A stretch of 58,000 nt of DNA. Origin: Adiantum capillus-veneris. Taxonomy: Eukaryota; Streptophyta; Polypodiopsida; Polypodiales; Pteridaceae. The number at the start of each line of letters is the position of its first letter. The first letter of the stretch is position 1. A program made the position numbers and the translations under genes. The stretch covers positions 82,749,838 to 82,807,837 of the forward strand of contig CM043953.1 in assembly GCA_014529385.2 (NCBI GenBank), given 5' to 3'. The notes beneath the pieces are model-generated. The model ran no database searches. It saw only the letters and a list, made by a program, of their open reading frames with translations, and had not been told where the DNA came from. This document shows positions 46,091 through 56,434 of the stretch, piece by piece.

Positions 46091-46540
46091 TGTAATGTAC
46101 CCAACATTTATCCATATAAATCATTTCAGATATTTTGCACAGTAATTGAGATTCTCAATTTTGTGAGTCATCATGAGTTTATCAGAGCAATCGAATTGAA
46201 AATCGGGTTCAAAATCCATTTATTTATGATCTTTCTTTATGTGCAACAATCGGTTTATGTGGGAACCTAATCTATGTGTGAAAAAAAAGCTTCGAGATAG
46301 TATTTTTAGGGAAGAAAGAGAGGTGAGTGAAAATATGGATACTTCTTTCTTTCTCTTTCAAAATAGAATGGGAACTTGTAAGTATAGAGCTTTTTAAAAA
46401 TCGCGCATAAAATTTGCGAAAGCAAAAGAAATAATAATAATTTATTTATTTATTATTATTTTTAAAGCCACGACGACGCGCGAGCTTTTTCCTCTCCTAT
46501 TCTTGAAACCTCTCAATATTCTTAGCACCCCCCTAGGGCC

Positions 46541-46550
46541 TATATAAAGG
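46541..46550 (+). promoter_or_regulatory. TATA box of the outer 5' LTR
   Basis: gggcctatataaaggagtct, identical in core to 55686-55695. Upstream is an AAT/ATT-rich inverted repeat; downstream about 150 bp is a long CT leader. Transcription of the element would start around 46575. Confidence 0.8.
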
Positions 46551-46696
46551 AGTCTTCTCCTCTCACTTTAAACACACACATCTACGGAAGCGGAAGCTCT
46601 CGCGCAACGACACGCCGGAAGAAGCCTCTCTCCCTTAACCTCTCACCTTCAAGCCATCTCCATCTCCAATCGTTGACGTGCCGTCACCCGATTTGT

Positions 46697-46698
<2 letters not shown>

Positions 46699-46739
<41 letters not shown>
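46699..46739. repeat. CT microsatellite in the 5' LTR leader
   Basis: About 20 CT units just before the LTR-embedded ORF. The 3' LTR has an equivalent tract at about 55848-55891. CT leaders between promoter and ATG are common in plants. Confidence 0.95.
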
Positions 46740-46743
<4 letters not shown>

Positions 46744-46777
46744 AACAACACGCTTTTTATTTCTCCATTCCAACGCT

Positions 46778-47008
46778 ATGGCTCTGAAGCGTGTAACGCG
46801 AAGTTCTAAGAACGCCCATGTTGTTGCACCACTAAGAAAGGTGGGAAGAAAGGTGTCAACTCCAAATGTATCTCATACGGAAGCATCAACCGAAGAAGAA
46901 GTCGAAGCCGTCCAACCTCCAGCACAGGAGTTAGCTGCACACGCTCCGAATCCAATTAGACAAATTTATAATTCTGCATTGCTATTCATGTTTGACTTGG
47001 GAAGCTAA
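46778..47008 (+). CDS. LTR-embedded 76-codon ORF (5' LTR copy)
   Basis: ATG follows the TATA box and CT leader, so it would be the first ORF of the element transcript. The protein starts MALKRVTRSSKNAHVVAP, has a basic first third (R/K), an acidic middle (ASTEEEVEAVQPPAQ) and a hydrophobic end (ALLFMFDLGS). The 3' LTR copy is 71 codons, and the difference includes an in-frame 15-nt indel. No known domain. Non-standard for an LTR; it could be a captured first exon or a regulatory uORF. Confidence 0.5.
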   Translation: MALKRVTRSSKNAHVVAPLRKVGRKVSTPNVSHTEASTEEEVEAVQPPAQELAAHAPNPIRQIYNSALLFMFDLGS

Positions 47009-47329
47009 GCATAGGGAAACTTTCAAACCATCCAAGAAACGTGATTTTATCACATGAAACAAGCATATGTTTTCATAGATTAGTGAAAGGACTATTTGAT
47101 AAATTGTTATTGTTTGTTGAATTGTTATTGCTTAATAAATTGTTATTGTTTGATAAGTGGGTTCTGATTGATATGAAGAATTGGTTGATCATGTTTGATG
47201 AATCATTTAATGAGAATAATTGTTGAAAGAATATATTTTGTTCTCGCGGGATGATTTCGCGGTTAGCGGAGATTAAGTTGAGGTTACCGGCTCTCTCTTA
47301 TTCCTCGCGGTTAGCAAGATGCCTCGCGG

Positions 47330-48393
47330 TGTCAGGAGTTTTTTGGAGCAAGGGATTGCGCATATGTACATACACATGCATGGTGCATCAAATAAAGAAT
47401 TGCCCATTTTCCAGAGTCAGGTGGTTACGTGGGACCCACATGTGTACAGGTAGAACAGCATGTACATAGTGCATCGATTTTCACTATCACCAGTACCAGT
47501 GTGTTTTTTCTATAATAATGAGGATTTGGTAGCGAGTAAAACTTATCGAGGAAGCTATCTGCGGGCCGACGACATGAGGTAAGCAGGTGCGTCAGATGGC
47601 ATCTAGTGGGGTCAAGAGGTCGAATGGGGTCAATACTTGCACGTGGATGAGTACGGACACAACGTGGGTGTTTTCTTGTGATAATTATGCAGAAAGGTCA
47701 TCATGAGGACCATATTGTGGGTCCACTTCACGTGGTGGTGGGATGCATTATTGAAAAAGTTGAGTGCCAGGTGTGTGGATGATGCAAAAAGGTGACAACT
47801 ATGCATTGCGAGGTCAGTTTTTGACCTGTTCGGGGTCCGTTTGAGGTCAACTAAAAGGCCAAGGGTGCCCAAGTAATAAAGCTAAGCGTGGAAACTGAAA
47901 AAATAGAGAGAAGAGCAGAAAAAGAGTGGAGAGAAGAGGAGAAACAGCCGCAACTATGTTTTTGGGGTTTTTGGAGCCTGTTTTGGTCGTAAATTGCTCT
48001 TCCGAGGTCGGATTTAAGCACTTTGACATTGTAGACTAGGGTTTTGTGCCATTCCGGACACGATGGCGCTGTCCATTTTGACAAATTCCTCACTGTTTTT
48101 CTGTTGTTTTGGCTGTGTAAGTTTCTCCTATGAGCAAAGCTTCTGCTCCAGTTTGTGATTGTATCTCGCTTATTTTCTCATACTCTGTGAGCTATTTTCT
48201 CCCTTGGTGTTGGCCCAAGCTCATTTGTATCTAAATATCAGAAGTTCTCCTCTTTTGAGCGGAGTTTTTTTGGGTGTGTGTGTGTGAGTGTCTCTTTGTG
48301 TGGAGTGGGTAAATGGGTAATCTCTCTCCTCTCACTCCATTGGTGTGTTCCCCGTCTCGGCCAGGTGGATTGTGTAAGCCGAGTTGTGCCCCA

Positions 48394-48427
<34 letters not shown>

Positions 48428-48487
48428 CTTCCCAAGAGTGTGTGTCGGGTCATTATAGAGATGTTTAGTGTGTTTCCATCCCGCTCA
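47330..48487 (+). repeat. Inner element 5' LTR (1158 bp)
   Basis: TGTCAGG ... CCCGCTCA. In the first 180 bp it differs from the 3' LTR at about four positions. It carries a (TG)n microsatellite at about 48395-48425 that is much shorter in the 3' LTR, and a G/A-rich region at 47900-47945 on the plus strand. Confidence 0.92.
48395..48425. repeat. TG microsatellite in the inner 5' LTR
   Basis: About 14 TG units; the 3' LTR (52935-52948) has only about six. Length change between LTRs of one insertion shows slippage since insertion. Confidence 0.9.
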
Positions 48488-48495
48488 CATTCTTT

Positions 48496-48513
48496 TGGTT
48501 CCCCCACTGAGGA
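48496..48513 (+). other. Inner element primer binding site
   Basis: TGGTTCCCCCACTGAGGA starts 8 nt after the LTR end, as TGGTGCCCCCAGGGGGG does in E2. The tRNA was not assigned. Confidence 0.5.
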
Positions 48514-49524
48514 TCTTCGTCGCGAGTACCTTCTGCTTCAAGCTTCAAGCTTCGAGATTCGGGATTACAGGTTATAGGTACAGGTACATGTGATTCACAT
48601 AGGTACAGGTCGCTGAAGTACAGTGATATACTAGCAGTGGTGTCACTTGCAGTTGTTGTGGGTATGCATCATTTGGCGCCTGTTTGAGCGCATTGTCTTT
48701 TGAATTATACGTTACTTGTGGAAATTGCCATTGTACGCCTTTGTGGATCCATACTTGGTTTTATTTGGTAGTCCCAGCCATTTCTGAGACTTGGTCTGGA
48801 AGATAGTCATTTTTGAGACTTGACTATATGCGATTTGCATTAGCCTTCGTGTGAGGGTCGATAGCGTGAGTTTTTATTGAGCTGGGGGATTCTCAAATGT
48901 GGAGATCGTTTTGGTGATACAGGTAGTTGGAGAACCCTTTTCGTGACCTCGCCATAGGCTATGTACTAGTGGTTCCTACTTGATGCTCGGGTTCTATTGT
49001 TGACATTTTATGCATACATATACAGTCTATATTTTGGGTTCTCACTGCTCTACTTCTGGGGAAACTCTGTCAAAATTTTTCCAAGTTATGATGGCTGGTC
49101 TTTTGGTCTTTTAAGGCATTTATGCTATTATGCTGCTAGAATTTTGACAAAATCAGAGGATAAGTCAGGTGTGCCTTCTTGGGAGCTGCATGGTTGGCTT
49201 TAATGGATGATCAAAATGGCCCTCAATTCACTCCTTTTCATTTAACTCAAAGAATCCAAATAAATGTTCATGTGTCCAGGAAGATTTGTTTCTAGCAGCG
49301 CATAGTCTTTATGTTCGGGCCAAGAAGATTAAGAGAGATCGTGGAATGTCCTTTGCTTGTTGTAATTCCGATGATCAACTATGAAAACTCATTTGATTTG
49401 CATGTGTTTGTCCTTATCTAAAGAAAAGCTCCATTGAAGTTTCTAGGGATTGAGTCAATCAAAAGTTTTGGGTTCTTGCACGTGTGTTCGAAGGGGTTCT
49501 CAAAGCATCGTAACTTGGGTAGCC
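48514..49524 (+). other. Inner element leader (about 1 kb)
   Basis: No conserved coding. Short upstream ORFs exist (for example 48997-49203). The length is usual for plant gypsy leaders. Confidence 0.5.
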
Positions 49525-50468
49525 ATGGCTTTCTCTTATCCGGAGTTTCATGGAAGAAGTGATGAAGATGTGGAATATTTTTTGGAAAAGATGGAGGTTT
49601 CTTGCATTGGCAACCAGATTCATGACCCGGCACAGATGTTACGTCTTCTCCAAATTTGTTTGAAGAGTGATGCATGAGTTTGGTCCAAGGCATTTGAAGA
49701 GGAGTTGCGTGTAGCAGATCCACCTGTAAGATTGAGTTGGGACAATCTAAGGCATGGATTGGAAGTGGAGTTTGTGAACACAGAAGATCCTCACAAAGTG
49801 TGGCAAGAAGTACAGGCTTTGGTGCAAAAGGAAGGTGAGCCAGTAGATGCGTACATACGTAAGTTTTCATTGGCATGGGAGCGGATGTGCAAGGCCTTAG
49901 CACCACAGGTACCCCCACCTGACATGATGAAGAAGGACAAATTCTTGGATGGTCTTTGGGAGAATATACATTGGAGAGTGGAGCTACAAGCCTAGGACAT
50001 ATGAAGATGCATTGGAGGTGGCAAGGAACAAAGAGTAGAAGCTAAGGAAAATGAGCCAGTTAGGGGTGGAGTCTTTGCCCATGAGGTCTGAATTTCAGCC
50101 TATGGAATTTTCGCAAGGTCGTATGCCAGGGGTTCATCATGAACCAGTGGTTCCAGTTACTCCTTAGGTTATGCCAACAGTGGTCACTACAGCAGTGCAA
50201 GATGATGGGCTAAGGCAAGACATGAGGCAAGTGGTAGATTTAATGAAGAATCTCAGCCTAAACAAGCTAGGTCAAGTGGGAAACAATCGAGGTCAAGGGA
50301 GGTTTGCAAACCAGCCAGGAGGTGAGGAAAGACCCAGGAATGGTGGTGGACAAAGTGATGGTAGGTTCTGGAGGCAGACGCCCACATGTTATAATTGTAG
50401 AGAGTTGGGCCACATCAGCCTACAATGTGATAAGCCACCAAGGATGGGGGGAGACATGTATCCATTGT
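49525..50468 (+). pseudogene. Inner element gag with zinc knuckle
   Basis: From ATG 49525: MAFSYPEFHGRSDEDVEYFL, EKMEVSCIGNQIHDPAQMLR, a TGA at 49675-49677, VWSKAFEEELRVADPPVRLS, VDAYIRKFSLAWERMCKALA, a TAG near 49993, a shift, then QDMRQVVDLMKNLSLNKLGQ and a knuckle CYNCRELGHISLQC (50387-50428, CX2CX4HX4C intact). Capsid helices, then Gly/Arg/Asn-rich linker, then knuckle: normal gag order. Two stops and one frameshift disable it. Confidence 0.9.
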
Positions 50469-50476
50469 GAAGACAG

Positions 50477-50917
50477 GTGCTAACTAGGTCAAATGATTAT
50501 GGAATTGAAATTAAGGGAGACGAAGGAACCAGTGGATTGACCCAGGAGGAAAAGGGAAAGACAAAAGTGTTAAGTGTAGTCACCTTGGAGAAGGCATCAA
50601 AGCTAGAGGATACATTAGTGATGCCTATTGGGAAGAGGACTACAGAGGAAAAGGAAGGAAGAAGTGTCCCAAGTCCTAGTAAGAAGAAGGGAAAGAGTCA
50701 TGAAGGCGAGGATGTCAAGGCCAAGAGAAAAAGGAGAGCTCATCGCAAGTTTCATGTTTCAGATTTTCCACTAGGGGATGAGCAATTAAGCTATGACTTG
50801 AAGGAGGATCTGACAAGCACGAAGGCAGATGTTACTTTTGGGCAGCTTATAGAAATGGTGCCTAAACTAAAGAGACAGTGGAAGAGGATGGTTAGCCCAA
50901 TGGAGAAAGAGCCATAA
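50477..50917 (+). CDS. Basic gag-protease linker ORF of the inner element
   Basis: 147-codon open frame, lysine- and glutamate-rich (KGKSHEGEDVKAKRKRRAHR), ending SPMEKEP. It has nuclear-localisation-like basic clusters. It lies between the zinc knuckle and protease, so it is part of the original gag-pro polyprotein now separated by stops. Confidence 0.6.
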   Translation: MLTRSNDYGIEIKGDEGTSGLTQEEKGKTKVLSVVTLEKASKLEDTLVMPIGKRTTEEKEGRSVPSPSKKKGKSHEGEDVKAKRKRRAHRKFHVSDFPLGDEQLSYDLKEDLTSTKADVTFGQLIEMVPKLKRQWKRMVSPMEKEP

Positions 50918-50926
50918 TGAGGTTGA

Positions 50927-51679
50927 GTGAAGGTGTTGGCGATGGATGAGCTACTAGACATTTGTCCAATAGTAGATGTGTGGCACAAAAGAAAAAATAT
51001 GGGACAAGGTTATGTGGATGGTGGAGCCCAAATATGTGTCATAACACACTCATGCGTTGAGAAGATGGGTCTCAAAGTGACTAGGGTGTCAGGCTTCCGG
51101 ATCAGATTGGCAAACCATCATAAAGTAAAATGTTTGGGTGTTGTAAAGAGCTTAGAAGTGGAGGCATATGATGCAAAGGTGGTGGTTGATTTTCATGTGA
51201 TGCCAGTGGGGTTGGGAGCATATCCTATTATACTGGGCTGACCATGGTTACGTGCAGTGGGAGTTGTTCAAGATTGGCGACATGGTACTATTAGCCTCTA
51301 TGGAAAGACAGGTGCCAAGAAGCTTTATAATATGGACACAAGGAAAAGATTGGAAGATATTTATGAAGATGAGGATGAGTCTAGTGATGAAGTCTATTCC
51401 ACAGTGACTAATGAGGATAGTGATAGTACTACCAGCAATGATGAGGATGCTGATGTTGCATTTCTTTTGATGGACAAAGGGATCCAGGAGTCTGGTGTAG
51501 TCACGTTTGCAAATGAGGTTGAAGATGAAAGTGAAGTGTCTTATAAAGTGATTGAAGGGCTGATGCAAACCAAGGTTGAGTTGTCAAAGAAGCCCGAATT
51601 GATGACACAAATGATCAGTGGAGACCTCTCAACTATGAGAAGGAGAAAAATTTGCATATGCAGGTTTGTACTGAAGTAA
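50927..51679 (+). pseudogene. Inner element retropepsin and acidic tail
   Basis: GQGYVDGGAQICVITHSCVE holds the active site as DGG (usual DTG or DSG), followed by GFRIRLANHHKVKCLGVVKS, VVVDFHVMPVGLGAYPIILG, a TGA at 51239-51241 where Arg or Lys is expected, and PWLRAVGVVQDW. ILG.PWL is the retropepsin C-terminal mark. An acidic tail follows (YEDEDESSDEVYSTVTNEDS). The frame closes at 51679, about 200 bp before the LTR. Confidence 0.85.
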
Positions 51680-51836
51680 TTGATGTTTTTTTTTAATGCA
51701 AAGTTGATATATGGAATCTCTATGGGTTTTCCTTGGGAATCAGGTGGAAGCTTGATTAAGCTCTTGATGCAAGGAATGCCAAGTGTTTTTGTGTGGAATC
51801 CAGGTGGCACGAATATCTCTTTTACCAGCTGTTGCT

Positions 51837-51850
51837 GAGCATGAATGCTC
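51837..51850 (+). other. Palindrome 26 nt before the inner 3' LTR
   Basis: GAGCAT GA ATGCTC, identical with its flanks (ctgagcatgaatgctctag) to the E2 site at 27044-27062. No clear polypurine run lies between it and the LTR. Confidence 0.85.
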
Positions 51851-51876
51851 TAGTAGGCTAGCGGATGGGCAAATTA

Positions 51877-53009
51877 TGTCAGGAGTTTTTTGGAGCAAGG
51901 GATTGCGCATATGTACATACACATGCATGGTGCATCAAATAAAGAATTGGCCATTTTCCAGAGCCAGGTGGTTACGTGGGACCCACATGTGTACAGGTAG
52001 AACCGCATGTACATAGTGCATCGATTTTCACTATCACCAGTACTAGTGTGTTTTTTCTATAATAATGAGGATTTGGTAGCGTGTAAAACTTCTCGAGGAA
52101 GCTATCCGTGGGCCGACGACATGAGGTAAGCAGGTGCGTCAGATGGCATCTAGTGGCGTCAAGAGGTTGAATGGAGTCAATACTTGCACGTGGATGAGTA
52201 CGGACACAACATGGGTGTTTTCTTGTGATCATTATGCAGAAAGGTCATCATGAGAACCATATTTTGGGGCCAATTCACATGGTGGTGGGATCCATTATTG
52301 AAAACATTGAGTGCCAAGTGTGCGGATGATGCAAAAAGGTGACAACTATGCACTGGCAGGTCAGTTTTTGACCTGTTCGGGGTCCGTTTCAGGTCAACTA
52401 AAAGACCAAGGGTGCCCAAGTAATAAAGCTAAGTGTGGGAACTGAAAAAATAGAGATAAGACCATAAAAAGAGTGGAGAGAAGAGGAGGAACAGCCGCAA
52501 CTATGTTTTTGGGGTTTTTGGAGCTTGTTTTGGCCGTAAACTGCTCATCCGAGGTCGGATTTGAGCACTTTGACATTGTAGACTGGGGTTTTGGGCCGTT
52601 TTGGACACGATGGCACTGTCCATTTTTCCAACTTTCTCACTATTTTTTTGTTTTTTTGGCTGTGTAAGTTTCTCGAAGCTTCTGCTCCAGTTTGTGATTG
52701 TATCTCGCTTATTTTACCCATACTGTGTGAGTTGTTTGCTCCCTTGGTGTTGGCCCAAGCTCATTTGTATCTAAATGTCATAAGTTCTCCTCTTTTGAGC
52801 TGATTTTTTTTGGGTGTGTGTGTGTGAGTGTCTCTTTGTGTGGAGTGGGTAAATGGGTAATCTCTCTCCTCTCACTCCATCGGTGTGTTCCCTGTCTCGG
52901 CCAGGTGGATTGTGCAAGCCGAGCGGTGACCCATAGTGTGTGTGTGTATCTTCCCAAGAGTGTGTGTTGGGTCATTATAGAGGCATTTTGTGTGTTTCCA
53001 TCTCGCTCA
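51877..53009 (+). repeat. Inner element 3' LTR (1133 bp)
   Basis: TGTCAGG ... CTCGCTCA, followed by the outer LTR sequence. Shorter than the 5' LTR mainly at the TG tract and a deletion near 52672 (tctcgaagc, where the 5' LTR has tctcctatgagcaaagc). Confidence 0.92.
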
Positions 53010-53820
53010 TAGCGGGTAGCGGGATGCCTGGTGGCTAGCAAGACGCCTCGGGGTTAGCGAGAATGGAAGGTTGCACAATTCGCGGTTAGCGAATAAATCC
53101 TTTGCAAAGGCTCTGATGGTTAGACAAAGCAAGTCTACGAGTAGCGACAAACATCATGGAAATTGGAAATGTTATTTTTGTTGAATAATAGGGCTGTTAC
53201 ATTAGACCTTGTTTAAATTGTTTTGGTATTGTTTGAAAGGCTGTATAAAAGAACCTGTGTTGGAATAAATTAAGGAATATTGTTTGTATATGTTAAAATA
53301 GTGCGGTAAAAAGTGTGAGTGGGGTGGAAAGTAGGGGTTGGCTCAGGTTGCCAGTCAAGGATGGGTGGTCTCGATTAGTCGAGAAACTCTCCACTCCCTC
53401 TTATTAAGAGAAGAGTAATTAGAGACTCATTGTGCCAAGAGTCGAGATGACCTAAATCTACGTGCCCACAAGATTACCAATTAGTTTATACTAAGTCTCA
53501 TATCACATTTATGGTTTATGGATGGCGGTCGTGCCTCTTAAACGTGGGGAAAAAGGCATTTTTTTATGGATTGTAAATATGTCAATGGTAGTTCATCTTT
53601 ATGTTAGGAAACAGCTTTCATTGGAATCTTAGATTTATCGACCTGGGTTGTGGTGTATGACCCTTATAACCACGTAAACGATGGATAGATGACTCCCTCT
53701 CTTCTGTTGCTGGTATCTCTACTTTGTGGAAACGGAGTAGGGTGTCGTCAACGGATAAGGAGAGTTAAGGAAGGCCATTTATCAAGTCACCCAATCTTCT
53801 CGGGGTTGGGGACCTCAGAA

Positions 53821-53838
53821 TTGATATCAGAGCTTAGG
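53821..53838 (+). other. Outer element primer binding site, iMet type
   Basis: ttgatatcagagcttagg matches the iMet PBS with G to A at the fourth base. It lies 3 nt after the LTR end. Confidence 0.85.
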
Positions 53839-54094
53839 TTTAAAAGATTTAGTTGGCTACTTCAAGCTTCCTCATGTGTATGGTTTTCTATACCCATTAC
53901 GAGACTCGTAGGGATATTACAATATGCCGATTTATATGTATCATAGTTATGGTTGAAATCTCTATTATGTTTTCTCTTGGAGAGATCTTTTGTCGACCCC
54001 TATATGACATTTTGATGACTTTATGATTAAAAGATTGAGTTATTTTCTACAGAGACATTGTTTGACGGATTAAGACATGTAAGTGAGTTTTTGT

Positions 54095-54305
54095 GTAGAT
54101 TGAATGAGTCATGACTGGTTAAGTCATTTGATTGGATGACCCATGACTGGTTAAGTCATATGATTGAGTTTGATAAATTGGATAAGTCATGACCGGTAAA
54201 GTCAAGATTGGTTAGGTCATGTGATTGGGTTTTAATGAATCGGATAAGTAAGGATTGATTAAGTCATACGATTGAGCTTTTAGTGGATTGGATAAGTCTA
54301 AGTTT
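54095..54305. repeat. Leader minisatellite of the outer element
   Basis: Irregular tandem units of ggttaagtcat and gattggataagtcat type, alternating with gattgggtttta-like spacers; about six to eight degenerate units upstream of the gag ATG. Confidence 0.7.
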
Positions 54306-54343
54306 CGAAAGTACCCTATTGATTTGAGTTATTACAAACATTG

Positions 54344-55128
54344 ATGTACACTCAGGGGAATCCTCAAATCACTTCTACGTTGGAAAACCCTCAGAACGAT
54401 GCTCTCTATACGGAGATTCAGGAGTAGAATTTGTTGCTCAAACAAATGCAACCACCTTCTTTGAAAGGAGAGGGTGATGATATTGAGAAAGAAGTAGAAG
54501 TATGGATTGAAGCTATGGATGATTACTTCTCTACTGCAAGGACCACACCTGCAAATCAAGCGATGTTAGGGATATTTCGCCTCTTAGGGAAGCAAAATTA
54601 TGGTGGAAACAACATTGTCGTGACATGGGAGTGTTGGAGAACTCTCAGAGTTGGTGGGAGATCAAACAAGCGGTGAAGGAAAGATACTTACCTCCTGCCC
54701 ATGAAGCGATAAAGATGAACGAGTTCTTTAGCTTGAAACAAAACAATTTATCCTTAGAAGATACTACTCAAATTTTGTAAGACTAAGACGTTATGCACCA
54801 TCAATGACCATAGAGCAGCAGGTAGCTCGTTTTTGTCAAGGTTTAAGAGAACCAATTAGCTCACGATTGGAAGCCCTGAAACCTACCACAGTACAAGATA
54901 CCGTACTACGAGCTAAGCCCTTGATGAAGGAACAAGGGATTACAAAAAGAATTGAGCAGAATTAAAGTTTCAATGATAGACAGCCACAAAGGGTTTATGT
55001 TGCTAATGCGCCAGATTCTCAACGCTTGATTCTTTGAATGTGGAGAGTTGGGACATTATCGAAACTCTTGCCCACGACTGAATAACGGAACAGCAGTAGT
55101 AGTAAGTGAAGCAGACTAAGAATATTAC
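54344..55128 (+). pseudogene. Outer element gag remnant
   Basis: From ATG 54344 (MYTQGNPQITSTLENPQNDA), stop, then LKQMQPPSLKGEGDDIEKEV, EVWIEAMDDYFSTARTTPAN, and in shifted frames SWWEIKQAVKERYLPPAHEA, RRYAPSMTIEQQVARFCQGL and ECGELGHYRNSCP. These are capsid motifs of plant chromovirus-type gag followed by a zinc knuckle whose first Cys is Phe. The frame closes at EAD-stop. No protease or pol follows. Confidence 0.88.
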
Positions 55129-55185
55129 CCTTTTAGAGATAATGATGGTCACTAGTAATTAGAGTAGAAGTATCCTCACTTTTTC

Positions 55186-55205
55186 TCGAGATGAGGACAT
55201 CTCGA
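55186..55205 (+). other. Inverted repeat ahead of the outer PPT
   Basis: TCGAGATG, loop AGGA, CATCTCGA: perfect 8-bp arms, ending 19 nt before the LTR. Several plant gypsy families have a ctcgag-type inverted repeat here (from memory). Confidence 0.8.
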
Positions 55206-55210
55206 ATCCC

Positions 55211-55224
55211 TAAGTTGGGAAGAT
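55211..55224 (+). other. Polypurine tract of the outer element
   Basis: taagttgggaagat directly precedes TGTAATGTACCC. The short purine run tolerates two Ts, as in many plant gypsy elements. Confidence 0.7.
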
Positions 55225-55557
55225 TGTAATGTACCCAACATTTATCCATATAAATCATTTCAGATATTTTGCAAAGTAATTGAGATTCTCAATTTTGTGA
55301 GTCATCATGAGTTTATCAGAGCAATCGAATTGAAAATCGGATTCAAAATCCATTTATTATGATCTTTCTTTATGTGGAACAATAGTTTATGTGGGAACAT
55401 AATCTATGTGTGAAGAAAAAGCTTAGAGATAGTATTTTTAGGAAAGAAAGAGAGGTGATTCAAAATTAGGATACTTCTTTCTTTCTCTTTCAAAATAGAA
55501 TGGGAACTTGTAAGTATAGAGCTTTTTAAAAATCGCGCATAGGATTCGCAAACGCAA

Positions 55558-55606
55558 AAAATAATAATAATAATAATAATAATAATATTTATTATTATTA
55601 TTATTT
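55558..55606. repeat. AAT/ATT inverted microsatellite upstream of the TATA box
   Basis: (AAT) about nine units followed by (ATT) about five units, able to fold back on itself. The 5' LTR has a shorter version at 46428-46465. It lies about 80-110 bp upstream of the TATA box. Confidence 0.85.
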
Positions 55607-55685
55607 TTTGAGCCGCGATGACGCGCGAGCTTTTTCTTCTCCTATTCTTCAAACCTCTCAATATTCTTAGCACCCCCCTAGGGCC

Positions 55686-55695
55686 TATATAAAGG
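55686..55695 (+). promoter_or_regulatory. TATA box of the outer 3' LTR
   Basis: tatataaagg in gggcctatataaaggaccct, same context as in the 5' LTR. It could drive read-out transcription into 57.3 kb and beyond. Confidence 0.75.
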
Positions 55696-55844
55696 ACCCT
55701 TCTCCTCTCACTTTGAACACACACATCTACAAAAGCGGGAGCTCTCTCGCAACGACACGCCAGAGGAAGCCTCTCTCCCTTAACATCTCACCTTCAAGCC
55801 ATCTCCATCTCCAATCGTCGACGTGCCGTCACCCGATTTGTGAG

Positions 55845-55847
<3 letters not shown>

Positions 55848-55891
<44 letters not shown>
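55848..55891. repeat. CT microsatellite in the 3' LTR leader
   Basis: About 22 CT units; equivalent of 46699-46739 in the other LTR, slightly longer. Confidence 0.95.
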
Positions 55892-55894
<3 letters not shown>

Positions 55895-55928
55895 AACAAC
55901 GCGCTTTTTATTTCTTCATTCCAACGCT

Positions 55929-56144
55929 ATGGCTCCGAAGCGTGTACCGCGAAGTTCTAAGGACGCCCATGCCGTTGCACCACCAAGGAAGGTGGAAAGA
56001 AAGGTGTCAACTCCAAACGTATCTCATGCGGAAGCATCAACCGAAGAAGAAGTCGAATCCGTCCAACCTCCAGCACGCGCTCTAAATCTCGTAAGACAAA
56101 TTTATAATTTTGCATTGCTATTCATGTTTGACTTGGGAAGCTAA
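55929..56144 (+). CDS. LTR-embedded 71-codon ORF (3' LTR copy)
   Basis: Starts MAPKRVPRSSKDAHAVAP and ends ALLFMFDLGS. Same start, stop and frame as 46778-47008. Many substitutions plus a net 15-nt loss (QELAAHAPNPI versus RALNLV) keep the frame. The longer frame from 55713 runs through the CT tract and is not a likely start. See the 5' copy for features. Confidence 0.5.
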   Translation: MAPKRVPRSSKDAHAVAPPRKVERKVSTPNVSHAEASTEEEVESVQPPARALNLVRQIYNFALLFMFDLGS

Positions 56145-56247
56145 GCATAGGGAACCCCTTAAACCGTTCGAGAAACGTGATTCTATCACATGAAACAAGC
56201 ATATATGTTTTCATAGATTAGTGAAAGGACTGTTTGATAAATTGTTA

Positions 56248-56357
56248 TTGTTTATTGAATTGTTATTGCTTAATAAATTGTTGTTGTTTGATAAGTGGGT
56301 TCTTGTTTATTGAATTGTTATTGCTTAATAAATTGTTATTGTTTGATAAGTGGGTTC
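56248..56357. repeat. 55-bp tandem duplication in the 3' LTR only
   Basis: Two copies of a unit starting ttgtttattgaattgttatt and ending gataagtgggttc. The 5' LTR (47095-47165) has one copy, so the duplication came after insertion. Confidence 0.9.
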
Positions 56358-56434
56358 TGATTGATATGAAGAATTGGTCGATCATGTTTGATGAATCATT
56401 TAATGAGAAGAATTGTTGAAAGAATATATTTTGT

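Larger units (their letters stand above)
47330..53009 (+). mobile_element. Inner LTR element, gag-protease only (non-autonomous)
   Basis: LTRs 47330-48487 and 51877-53009 starting TGTCAGGAGT and ending CGCTCA. It is inserted in the outer 5' LTR; flanks tcgcgg (47324-47329) and tagcgg (53010-53015) are an imperfect target duplication. The internal region has leader, gag with zinc knuckle, a basic ORF and a retropepsin, then the 3' palindrome. RT, RNase H and integrase are absent, not merely decayed: only about 200 bp lie between the protease ORF and the LTR. Confidence 0.9.
46091..53817 (+). repeat. Outer element 5' LTR, split by the inner element
   Basis: Two parts, 46091-47329 and 53016-53817, together about 2.04 kb, align in order with 55225-57331. 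It ends ggttggggacctca, then gaa and the PBS. It differs from the 3' LTR by scattered substitutions and small indels, so the element is not recent but still well preserved. Confidence 0.9.

Noticed and set aside
55840-56085. Long frames starting upstream of the CT tract (46673 and 55713) as the LTR protein
   Set aside because: They include the variable CT microsatellite as poly-Ser/Leu. The ATG after the tract is shared by both LTRs and is the better start.
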